A DNA stretch of 15,932 nt from CAZXWK01 sp964644675 (GTDB lineage: Bacteria > Actinomycetota > Coriobacteriia > Anaerosomatales > JAAXUF01): contig CAZXWK010000044.1 in the NCBI GenBank assembly GCA_964644675.1, forward strand, positions 1 through 15,932, given 5' to 3'. Both the position numbers and the translations under genes were made by a program. The notes under the pieces are model-generated. The model saw only the letters and a list, made by a program, of their open reading frames with translations. It made no database searches and was not told where the DNA came from. Every line of letters begins with the position of its first letter. The first letter of the stretch is position 1. Below, piece after piece: positions 1-5,405 of the stretch.

Positions 1-1230
1 GTAGTAGTTGCGGCCCGGACGCGCGCCGTCGCACCCGCCCACCAGGAAGAAGTGGCGGATCGCGCCGCTCTTCACGGCCTCGATAACGGTCGGGGCGACC
101 GAGAGCACCGTGTTGTGCCCGAAGCCGACCGTGACCTCGCCGTTGCTCGTGTCCCACTCGAAGCCGGGCTCGGCGAGCGCCTTCTCGATGACCGCCGAGA
201 AGTCCTCGCGCGACACGTGCGGGACGCCCGGGAACTGCACGGGGCCGCTCGTGAAGAGGCGGTGCTTGTACTCGGCGTGCGGGATCATGAGGCAGTTCGT
301 CGTCATAAGGATCGCGCCGGGGAACTCGGTGAACTCCTTGTGCTGGTTCTGCCACGCGGTGCCGAAGTGCCCGACGAAGTGCTCGTACTTGTTGAGCTCG
401 GGATACGCGTGCGCCGGGAGCAGCTCGCCGTGGGTATAGACGTCGACGCCCGTCCCCTCGGTCTGCTCGAGCAGCGCCTTCACGTCGGCGAGGTCGTGGC
501 CCGAGATCAGAACCGCGTGCCCCTTGCGCTGGCCGAGCGGCACCTTGGTGGGCGTGGGATTGCCGTAGGTCCCGGTGTTGGCGGCGTCGAGGATCTCCAT
601 CGTGCGCAGGTTGGTCGCGCCGCACTCGAGCGCGAGGCCGACCCACTGCTCGAGGCCGAGCGACTCGTCGCTCATCGCCGCGAGCGCCTTGAAGAGGTAG
701 CTGTAGATCGCCGGATCGGTGTGGCCCAGGACGCGCGCGTGGTGCTCGTAGGCGCCGACGCCCTTCATGCCGTAGAGCGTGGTCTCCTGCAGCGACTGGA
801 TGTCGCCGTCGCGGCCGGTGTCCCACGGCGAGCCGAACTCGCGGCCCTGCGCGACCTTGCCCTCGACGGTGCCGGCAGGCTCGAAGTTGGCGAGCACGTC
901 GGCATACTCGGCATCGCCGCCGGCCTCGCGCACGCGGGACTTGAGCGCCTCGCGAAGTGCGACAGCCTCGTCGACCTTGCCGGCGACCGAATCGGCGTCG
1001 AAGTCGACGTTGGTGAGCGTCGTGAACAGCGCGTCAGCGGTGAAGGCACCCTCAGCGGTCACGTCGAGACCGCGGGCCTCGGCGTCGACGGCCACAATCG
1101 CGAGACCGCGCACCGCATTGACGAGCAGATCCTGAAGCGCCGACACCTCCGGTGACTTGCCGCAGACCCCGACCTTCTCGCAGCCGGTCCCGTGGGCCGT
1201 CTGCTCGCACTGGTTGCAGAACATCGTCAT
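1..1230 (-). CDS. hcp: Hybrid cluster protein / hydroxylamine reductase, class I, 3' end cut by window edge
   Basis: The first 410 codons are present; the 3' end lies beyond the left edge. Hcp is a cytoplasmic iron-sulfur-oxygen enzyme that reduces nitric oxide (and hydroxylamine in vitro) in anaerobes. The N-terminus has the proximal-cluster motif C5-x2-C8-x8-C17-x5-C23 inside MFCNQCEQTAHGTGC, the class I/III pattern rather than class II. Hybrid-cluster ligands are visible as H245 (SGHD), E269 (HGE), C313 (NCLM) and C400 (GGCDG). The first three sit one residue from the Desulfovibrio Hcp numbering, so the helical domain deleted in class III is present, making this class I. The remaining ligands (equivalents of C434, C459, E494) are outside the window. 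The ATG at 1230 is chosen because AAGGAG lies six bases upstream (1237-1242). The ferredoxin and ygbA genes upstream on the same strand and the HcpR-type regulator support the stress role. Confidence 0.96.
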   Translation of the reverse strand, partial: MTMFCNQCEQTAHGTGCEKVGVCGKSPEVSALQDLLVNAVRGLAIVAVDAEARGLDVTAEGAFTADALFTTLTNVDFDADSVAGKVDEAVALREALKSRVREAGGDAEYADVLANFEPAGTVEGKVAQGREFGSPWDTGRDGDIQSLQETTLYGMKGVGAYEHHARVLGHTDPAIYSYLFKALAAMSDESLGLEQWVGLALECGATNLRTMEILDAANTGTYGNPTPTKVPLGQRKGHAVLISGHDLADVKALLEQTEGTGVDVYTHGELLPAHAYPELNKYEHFVGHFGTAWQNQHKEFTEFPGAILMTTNCLMIPHAEYKHRLFTSGPVQFPGVPHVSREDFSAVIEKALAEPGFEWDTSNGEVTVGFGHNTVLSVAPTVIEAVKSGAIRHFFLVGGCDGARPGRNYY

Positions 1231-1253
1231 GTACGTCTCCTTCGTCTCCAGGC

Positions 1254-1284
1254 ATTTGATGTCTCAGTTGTCACAGGGAACAAC
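1254..1284 (-). promoter_or_regulatory. Candidate hcp promoter with overlapping inverted repeat
   Basis: On the minus strand TTGTTC (1278-1283) and TCAAAT (1254-1259) are separated by 18 bases, a weak -35/-10 pair placed just upstream of the hcp ribosome site. An inverted repeat GTTGT-N8-ACAAC (1267-1284) covers the -35 and part of the spacer, where a regulator could bind. It matches the HcpR palindrome at 2451 at only about half the informative positions, so an HcpR role here is not shown. Confidence 0.3.
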
Positions 1285-1332
1285 GCGGCTTGTGCCAGCC
1301 CGCGCTAGTACCGAGTGGTGCTGCGGCTCCCC

Positions 1333-1464
1333 GCGCGCCGCGAAGCGGCCGCGCGAGGGTCCGCCGCGAGTTCCGCAGCCGGGGAAGGCGCCAAGAACGC
1401 GAAGCGTTCGCGGCGCCGAGGGCCCCCGACGAGGACTGCCGAGGCCGGACCCTCGCGCGGCCGC
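1333..1464. repeat. Nested inverted-repeat element between ferredoxin gene and hcp
   Basis: Two 19-base arms, GCGGCCGCGCGAGGGTCCG (1345-1363) and its exact reverse complement (1446-1464), flank an 82-base interior. Inside is a second hairpin: arms 1387-1400 and 1404-1417 pair over 14 positions with two mismatches, closed by a GAA triloop. A third GAA-loop hairpin, GCCGC-GAA-GCGGC (1337-1349), extends by GCGC on both sides with one bulged base and overlaps the left 19-base arm, so the two folds compete. No run of T follows on either strand, so it is not a standard intrinsic terminator. No open frame here looks like a gene. It may separate hcp from the upstream genes in the transcript, or be a repeated palindromic element. 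Confidence 0.65.
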
Positions 1465-1493
1465 AGCGCCGCAAGCCCTGGCTGCCGCGCGCG

Positions 1494-1904
1494 CTACCCG
1501 TGGATCAGCGCCGGCAGGCACCGCGTGCACACCCAGGTCGACGTCCCCTTGGTGCGCACCGGCAGCAGCGGACCGTCGTCTTCCGAGCGGCCGCAGTTGA
1601 AGCAGTGCTGCGCGATGTAGAGCGGAGCACCGGTCGCCTCGGCCTCTGCGGTCTGCTCGGCGACGTGCTGCTCGACGGCGTCGTGGCTGAAGGGGACGGC
1701 GTCGCGGGTCTCGAGCGTCAGGGCGCCGGTCGGGCAGACGCCCAGGCAGAAGCCGGCGCCGTCGCACAGCTCCTCCTTCACGACCTTGGCTTTGCCGTTC
1801 ACGAGGACGATCGCGCCCTCGGCGCACGGCGAGACGCAGACGCCGCAGCCGTTGCAGAGCGCTTCGTCGATGCGGACGATCTGGCGGGTTACGAGAGTGG
1901 TCAT
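1494..1904 (-). CDS. Dicluster-type ferredoxin with C-terminal CxxC pair
   Basis: This 136-residue cytoplasmic electron-transfer protein has a complete [4Fe-4S] motif C17-x2-C20-x2-C23-x3-C27. The second site, C47-x5-C53-x3-C57 in CDGAGFCLGVCP, has alanine (A50) where the second cysteine normally stands. Proteins with CDGLGxCLGxCP at this place occur next to hcp genes in other anaerobes, so the loss looks like a family trait, not damage; the site may hold a [3Fe-4S] cluster. The C-terminus adds C101-x2-C104 and C126-x2-C129, ending CLPALIHG, a probable zinc ribbon. The start at 1904 overlaps the ygbA stop as ATGA, giving translational coupling, and GGAGGA lies upstream. It is likely an electron donor to Hcp, which is inference from position. 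No transcription start of its own is evident. Confidence 0.92.
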   Translation of the reverse strand: MTTLVTRQIVRIDEALCNGCGVCVSPCAEGAIVLVNGKAKVVKEELCDGAGFCLGVCPTGALTLETRDAVPFSHDAVEQHVAEQTAEAEATGAPLYIAQHCFNCGRSEDDGPLLPVRTKGTSTWVCTRCLPALIHG

Positions 1905-2359
1905 CGGGATTCCTCCTGCTGGTCGGGGGTGATGCCTTCGGCGGCCGCTGCGGCCGCGACGCGTTTCCGGTACTTCCTGGCTTCGAGGACGTGCTTGATG
2001 CCGTCGATCGCGTGGCCCTTGCGCCACGACTTGGGGCCCGAGTAGCGCATCATCTGCCGCTGCCACTCGCGCTCGTCGGACTTGTAGCAGTGCACCTCGC
2101 AGTGCGCGCAGAACGGCTTGGGGTCCTGGTTGCAGTACGCGCGGCGCTTCTCGGCGTAGGCGAGGTGCGCTTCGCACTCCTCGCACAGCACCGGGCGCTT
2201 GCGCCCGTAGATGCCGAGCGCGGCGCCGTCGGTCTCGACCGGTCGACGAGCGCGGTCGCGATGGTGCCCGTCGCACCAGATCTGGATGAAGTCGCCCAGC
2301 GTCGTCGTGTCCTTGACGACGTCGCGGTCTTCCATCTTCTGCGCGAAGCGCTCGTTCAT
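1901..2359 (-). CDS. ygbA: YgbA-family protein (nitrous oxide-stimulated promoter family)
   Basis: The 152-residue product shows the YgbA pattern: C29-DGHH, C59-x2-C62, C76, then C84-x2-C87-EVHC91YK, followed by MMRYSGPKSW and AIDGIKHVLEARK. All seven cysteines are in family positions and could bind metal. In enterobacteria ygbA belongs to the NsrR nitric-oxide regulon together with hcp; its biochemical role is not settled, though it is linked to recovery from nitrosative stress. The length is somewhat above that of the short enterobacterial protein because of an alanine-rich, charged tail (about residues 132-152). The ATG at 2359 is preceded by GGAGG. It is the first gene of the leftward unit, lies under the palindromic operator, and its last bases overlap the ferredoxin start. 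Confidence 0.9.
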   Translation of the reverse strand: MNERFAQKMEDRDVVKDTTTLGDFIQIWCDGHHRDRARRPVETDGAALGIYGRKRPVLCEECEAHLAYAEKRRAYCNQDPKPFCAHCEVHCYKSDEREWQRQMMRYSGPKSWRKGHAIDGIKHVLEARKYRKRVAAAAAAEGITPDQQEESR

Positions 2360-2423
2360 GCGTCGGGTCCTCCGGCGTGCCTGTCCCAGTCATGACGCCC
2401 GGCGGTTTGCCGGTGCGAGCCAC

Positions 2424-2429
2424 ACACTA
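2424..2429 (-). promoter_or_regulatory. -10 element of the ygbA-ferredoxin unit
   Basis: The minus strand reads TAGTGT, matching the essential TAnnnT positions. If its first base (2429) is taken as -12, the centre of the palindrome at 2451-2466 falls at -41.5, the position used by Crp/Fnr proteins for class II activation. No separate -35 is expected in that architecture. The predicted start would be near 2417, leaving a leader of about 58 bases. Confidence 0.5.
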
Positions 2430-2450
2430 CGAGCTCGTCGGGGGACGTTC

Positions 2451-2466
2451 TTTGACGGCGGTCAAA
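2451..2466. promoter_or_regulatory. HcpR/FNR-type operator palindrome
   Basis: TTTGACGGCGGTCAAA has perfect six-base half sites around a four-base centre. It matches the TTGAC-N4-GTCAA pattern described for HcpR regulators and is close to the FNR box TTGAT-N4-ATCAA. It lies between the divergent ygbA and hcpR genes, 91 bases from the ygbA start and 120 from the hcpR start. HcpR, encoded next door, is the obvious ligand; autoregulation of hcpR is also possible. Confidence 0.8.
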
Positions 2467-2518
2467 TCCGCCGAGAAGACCGTGCGGAGCGAGCCGCCCT
2501 GACCCAGCGGTCTGCGGG

Positions 2519-2524
2519 TACACT
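2519..2524 (+). promoter_or_regulatory. Possible -10 element for hcpR
   Basis: TACACT resembles a -10 hexamer and lies 62 bases upstream of the hcpR start. CTGACC (2499-2504) is the only -35-like sequence, at a short 14-base spacing, so this is weak. The HcpR palindrome lies further upstream, where it could act at a distance. Confidence 0.3.
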
Positions 2525-2586
2525 CGGATACGGGTAGTCGACCGCGCCGATACCCTCCCGACGCCGAGACCTCCGAGGAGCCGCTC

Positions 2587-3303
2587 GTGACCGAACCGAC
2601 TGACATCCGCGAGGACGTGTGGACGGCGTTCCGCGGCTGCCGCCTGTGGCGGACGGCCTCCGACGACGCGGTCAGGCGGCTCGCCGGTCGAGCGCGCGTG
2701 AAGAGTGTCGCGCGGGGCACCTCGCTCGCGCGCGAAGGCGAGGCGGCGACCGAGTTCGGGCTGCTCGTCTCGGGCCGGGCGCGCGTCTTCTACCTGGGCG
2801 CCGACGGCCGGCAGATCACCTTCGAGACGGTTGACGCGGGCGAACCGCTCGCTGCCGTCGCCGCGTTGGCCGGCTCGCGCTACCCCGCGAACATCGACGC
2901 CGCGACCCCCGTCACCTACGCCTGCGTGCCCAGCGAAGCGCTCTTCGACCTGCTCGCGGCCGAACCCCAGGTCGCCCGCACGCTCATCGCGGACCTCGCG
3001 AACCGCGTCGTGAACTTCACGGCGGTCGTCTCCTCGCTCGCCCTCGACGTGCCGAGCCGAGTCGCCCGCTACGTCTTCCAGCGCGCGCTGCAGTCAGGCA
3101 CGCCGACGCCGATGGGGCTCGAGACGAACCTCGGCATGAAGAAGGGCGAGCTCGCGATGTCGCTCGGCACCACCCCCGAGTCACTCTCGCGGGCGTTCGC
3201 CAAACTCAAGGACGACGGCATCATGACGGTGCACGGCCAGTCGGTGGTCATCACCGACGTGCGGGCGCTCGCGGCGCTCGGCAGCGGCTACGACGAAGGC
3301 TAG
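2587..3303 (+). CDS. hcpR: Crp/Fnr-family transcription regulator, HcpR-like
   Basis: The 238-residue protein has a cyclic-nucleotide-binding-type sensor barrel (about 24-113), a dimer helix (about 127-150) and a C-terminal winged helix (about 155-225). The recognition helix reads TTPESLSRAFAKLK; E198, S201 and R202 correspond to the FNR residues that read TTGA half sites, fitting the adjacent TTTGAC palindrome. It has only two cysteines (18 and 113), not the four-cysteine set of FNR, so it should not carry an oxygen-sensing iron-sulfur cluster. HcpR proteins studied elsewhere sense nitric oxide through haem. The divergent position to ygbA and closeness to hcp support the HcpR assignment; another Fnr-like subgroup remains possible. 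The GTG at 2587 is chosen because GAGGAG lies about eight bases upstream. Its stop is only five bases from the convergent gene. Confidence 0.87.
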   Translation: MTEPTDIREDVWTAFRGCRLWRTASDDAVRRLAGRARVKSVARGTSLAREGEAATEFGLLVSGRARVFYLGADGRQITFETVDAGEPLAAVAALAGSRYPANIDAATPVTYACVPSEALFDLLAAEPQVARTLIADLANRVVNFTAVVSSLALDVPSRVARYVFQRALQSGTPTPMGLETNLGMKKGELAMSLGTTPESLSRAFAKLKDDGIMTVHGQSVVITDVRALAALGSGYDEG

Positions 3304-3308
3304 CCGAG
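3277..3308. terminator. Possible shared hairpin at convergent gene ends
   Basis: CTCGGCAGC (3277-3285) can pair with GCT-A-GCCGAG (3299-3308) as nine base pairs with one bulged A, spanning the hcpR stop codon and the end of the opposing gene. Only five bases separate the two stops, so a bidirectional terminator would have to overlap coding sequence. There is no T-run on either side, so support is weak. Confidence 0.3.
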
Positions 3309-4106
3309 CTACGACTCGTGCGGCTTCTCGCCGGGCGGCGGCAGCTCCTCGGCAGCGTGCGCGGCGGCCTCGTGCGCACGCCTCTCGCGCCCGTGTGCGA
3401 TCGACTCCTTCACGCCCTTGTCGAGCGTGCCCGCCATCAGGAAGCCGGCGAGCAGGATCGCGCTGGCGAACATCTCGGCGGGGTACAGACCGCCGGTCAC
3501 TCCGGCGCGCGCCATGCTGCCGGCCGCCGCGATGAGGATGGTACCCAGCGCGATGAGCACGTTGGCCCACATCCGGTAGGCGAACTCGCGCTTGCGTGCG
3601 AAGCGCCAGATCGAGATGAGCGCGCCGCCCAGCAGGAAGATCGTGCCCGTGATGTTGAACGGGAGCGACATGACGCGGGGGAACTCGCTCGCACTGCCCA
3701 GCGCCTGACCGCCGACCGTGATGCCCGGCACGAGCTTCTCGGCGATGAGCTCGGTGTTGAAGACGCCCCAGAGGAACACGAGCTCCCACCCCAGGAGCAT
3801 GCCGAGGTAGATGAGCGGGCCGGTGCGCTTCTTGGCGAGCAGGAAGTACGAGCCCAAGCCCAGGTAGCCGACCATCGAGGCAGCGAGGACGATGTAGAAC
3901 CGGTAGACGGTGGGGTTCCACACGCCGCTGTACTCCGACCACGCCTCCATCGCCGCAGCGACGGCGTACATGAGCAGGCCGACGCTCCACGCAAGCTGGT
4001 GCGGCTTGCGCCGGTGCAGCCACTGGTCGAACACGAGCCACGTGAACGCGAACCCCAGTACCGCCGTCGCAAGCGGCCACCACCAACCGGACCAGAACTC
4101 CTGCAT
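3309..4106 (-). CDS. Seven-helix integral membrane protein, function unknown
   Basis: This 265-residue protein has seven hydrophobic segments at about 8-27, 39-57, 69-91, 97-117, 145-168, 178-197 and 207-226, followed by a charged, alanine- and histidine-containing tail (about 228-265) that should face the cytoplasm. Short arginine/lysine-rich links (HRRK, AKKR, RKRE) fit an N-out topology. Aromatic residues are dense in the first segments and acidic residues E54 and E109 lie within or at membrane segments. I recognise no family, and there is no ATP-binding, kinase or haem-ligand motif that I can defend. GAGGGGGA precedes the ATG at 4106. It is 21 bases downstream of the anchored helical protein on the same strand and is probably cotranscribed with it; it converges on hcpR. 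Confidence 0.9.
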   Translation of the reverse strand: MQEFWSGWWWPLATAVLGFAFTWLVFDQWLHRRKPHQLAWSVGLLMYAVAAAMEAWSEYSGVWNPTVYRFYIVLAASMVGYLGLGSYFLLAKKRTGPLIYLGMLLGWELVFLWGVFNTELIAEKLVPGITVGGQALGSASEFPRVMSLPFNITGTIFLLGGALISIWRFARKREFAYRMWANVLIALGTILIAAAGSMARAGVTGGLYPAEMFASAILLAGFLMAGTLDKGVKESIAHGRERRAHEAAAHAAEELPPPGEKPHES

Positions 4107-4127
4107 GGCTCCCCCTCTTGACCGGTC

Positions 4128-5075
4128 CTACAGTGTCTTGAGTGCGCGATCCGCTTCGTCGGCCTGCGCCTTACCCTCCAGGTAGGCGTCGCGAACCGCC
4201 TTGGTCTCCGCCTCGAGCGTGTCCTGGATGGGGATTCCCGGGGTCAGTGGCAGCTTGCCCGCCATCTGCGCGCTCTTGGCGTCGGCCGCCCGGAATGCGG
4301 CGATGAGCGCCGTCACCTCGGCCGTCTTGCCCGCGGCGTACGCCGCGTCGATCTTGCGCGCGATCGCGATCTGCTTGACCCGCTGGTCGGCGTACGCGAC
4401 GTACATCCCAAGACGGGCCTCGGGATACGCGGTGGCCGCGCGGCTGAAGAGCTCGCGCGCGGTCTTGAGGTCGGCCTCCGACTTGGCGTTGAGCGCCGCG
4501 GCCGTCTTGGCGGACTCGGGCGTGCGCTTGTCGAACTCGGTCGCGGCGACCGCGGCGTTCTGGTCGGCCTTGAGCGTGAGGTTCCATGCCTGACCTGCCA
4601 GCGCACCGGCCGTGCCGGCCTTCGCCTGCGCCTTCATGAGCGGCGGCGCGGCCTCGAGCATCGTGACCCGGCCGAGCATGGCGGCTTTGACAAGCGTCGC
4701 CCGCCGCTGCTCGTCCTCGGTGAGTCGGTCGTAGCCCTCGTCGAGACGGCCGGCGGCCTGCTTGAGCTGTGACTCAAGCTTGGGAATCGAGGGCTCGACG
4801 CGCGCTGCCGCCTGCGCGGTCTCGGAGTCGGGCTCCGACCGCACGACGATGTCGACGGCCTGCACGCGCGTCTGCACGTCCTCGATCACCGCGCTGGCCT
4901 CGTCGAGCTTGCGAGCGGCCTCGAGGCGCCCGCGCATGATCGGCCACATGAGGAACATGATGACGGCGACGAGCACCACGCCGACGCCCGCGATCGTCCA
5001 CCAGATGCGTCTTTCTCGATGCTGTTCGGCGGGGCTGGGCTCCGGTGCGGAGCCCCCGGGGTGTTCGGTCGCCAT
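4128..5075 (-). CDS. Single-anchor membrane protein with long helical domain, function unknown
   Basis: The 315-residue protein starts with a proline/glutamate-rich cytoplasmic stretch (1-20), an arginine cluster, and one membrane helix (about 25-46, IWWTIAGVGVVLVAVIMFLM). The rest is alanine-, glutamate- and lysine-rich and almost wholly predicted helical, probably coiled coil outside the membrane (about 50-315). There is no cysteine and no lipobox, so the helix is an anchor, not a cleaved signal. I cannot assign a family. The start at 5075 has AAGGAAG upstream. It is the first gene of a two-gene unit with the seven-helix protein, which suggests the two act together at the membrane; that is inference. 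A promoter is proposed at 5103-5131. Confidence 0.88.
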   Translation of the reverse strand: MATEHPGGSAPEPSPAEQHRERRIWWTIAGVGVVLVAVIMFLMWPIMRGRLEAARKLDEASAVIEDVQTRVQAVDIVVRSEPDSETAQAAARVEPSIPKLESQLKQAAGRLDEGYDRLTEDEQRRATLVKAAMLGRVTMLEAAPPLMKAQAKAGTAGALAGQAWNLTLKADQNAAVAATEFDKRTPESAKTAAALNAKSEADLKTARELFSRAATAYPEARLGMYVAYADQRVKQIAIARKIDAAYAAGKTAEVTALIAAFRAADAKSAQMAGKLPLTPGIPIQDTLEAETKAVRDAYLEGKAQADEADRALKTL

Positions 5076-5102
5076 ACACTTCCTTCGTCGCGGTCTCGCT
5101 CA

Positions 5103-5131
5103 CTTGTACCCCACTCTGGAGGACAGGGCAA
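5103..5131 (-). promoter_or_regulatory. Promoter for the two-gene membrane protein unit
   Basis: On the minus strand TTGCCC (5126-5131) and TACAAG (5103-5108) are separated by exactly 17 bases, a fair vegetative-type promoter. The predicted start near 5096 gives a leader of about 20 bases before the ATG at 5075, with the ribosome site inside it. Confidence 0.45.
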
Positions 5132-5164
5132 AATCGGCGCGAAACGCCCTTTCTCGGCCCAAAG

Positions 5165-5181
5165 TTGGCATGCACGTTGCT
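5165..5181 (+). promoter_or_regulatory. Sigma-54-like -24/-12 sequence upstream of candidate small RNA
   Basis: TTGGCATG-CACG-TTGCT matches the sigma-54 pattern TTGGCACG-N4-TTGCW at 12 of 13 informative positions, with the diagnostic GG (5167-5168) and GC (5179-5180) exactly 12 bases apart. It would start a transcript near 5192. Most actinobacteria lack sigma-54, so this may be chance unless the genome carries rpoN. No convincing vegetative promoter replaces it. Confidence 0.25.
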
Positions 5182-5191
5182 ACCTGTTCGT

Positions 5192-5292
5192 CGAGCTGTG
5201 GCGAACCGCCTTCTCCTCCCCCCTCAGAGGCGGGGACCGCCCGCTCGAGCATTGAACGAGCCGCGCCCCCCACGCGGCTCGTTTCGTTTCTC
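5192..5292 (+). ncRNA. Candidate small RNA with C-rich anti-Shine-Dalgarno loops
   Basis: No protein gene is apparent here, yet a good intrinsic terminator closes the stretch on the plus strand. Upstream of it CCGCC (5206-5210) can pair with GGCGG (5229-5233), exposing an 18-base pyrimidine-rich loop that contains TCCTCCCCCC, with the anti-Shine-Dalgarno core CCTCC at 5215-5219. The terminator loop is also C-rich (CCCCCCA). Exposed C-rich loops that pair with ribosome sites are typical of many regulatory RNAs in Gram-positive bacteria. An alternative hairpin GGCGG-GGA-CCGCC (5229-5241) competes with the first stem, and GCTCG (5243-5247) can pair with CGAGC (5257-5261) instead of the terminator. 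The 5' end is uncertain. It could instead be an attenuated leader for pafB. The rest of the 5076-5405 gap holds only the promoters listed. Confidence 0.38.
5254..5292 (+). terminator. Intrinsic terminator, plus strand, with no gene upstream
   Basis: AACGAGCCGCG (5255-5265) pairs perfectly with CGCGGCTCGTT (5273-5283) across a seven-base C-rich loop, extended by a G-T pair, and is followed by TCGTTTCTC-type T-rich sequence. The T-rich side is only on the plus strand, so it ends a rightward transcript. No plus-strand gene precedes it within this gap, which is the argument for a small RNA or an attenuated leader. Confidence 0.62.
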
Positions 5293-5360
5293 GGGAAGGT
5301 TTCTCGGCGCTCACTCGGCGGCATCGACGCATCGCTCCCGCGCCCCGTTCCCGCCTGCCG

Positions 5361-5366
5361 TACAAT
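5361..5366 (+). promoter_or_regulatory. -10 element for the pafBC unit
   Basis: TACAAT matches five of six consensus positions and lies 39 bases before the pafB ATG. No good -35 is present at 16-18 bases, so the promoter may need an activator. GGGAG before the ATG serves as ribosome site. Confidence 0.4.
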
Positions 5367-5405
5367 CTGCGTGTCCGTCCGCCCGTCCCGCCTCAGGGAG
5401 CGCCC

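Noticed and set aside
1267..1284. A second HcpR site before hcp
   Set aside because: It matches the TTTGAC-N4-GTCAAA pattern at only about half the positions, so I list it only as an unassigned inverted repeat.
1345..1464. The 19-base inverted repeats as ends of an insertion sequence
   Set aside because: Only 82 bases lie between the arms, there is no transposase and no visible target-site duplication.
5229..5242. Resemblance of GGGGACCGCC to the T-box antiterminator sequence
   Set aside because: The conserved TGGN bulge and the specifier-loop elements are missing, and the downstream gene is not an aminoacyl-tRNA synthetase or amino-acid gene. The bases form a simple GGCGG-GGA-CCGCC hairpin.
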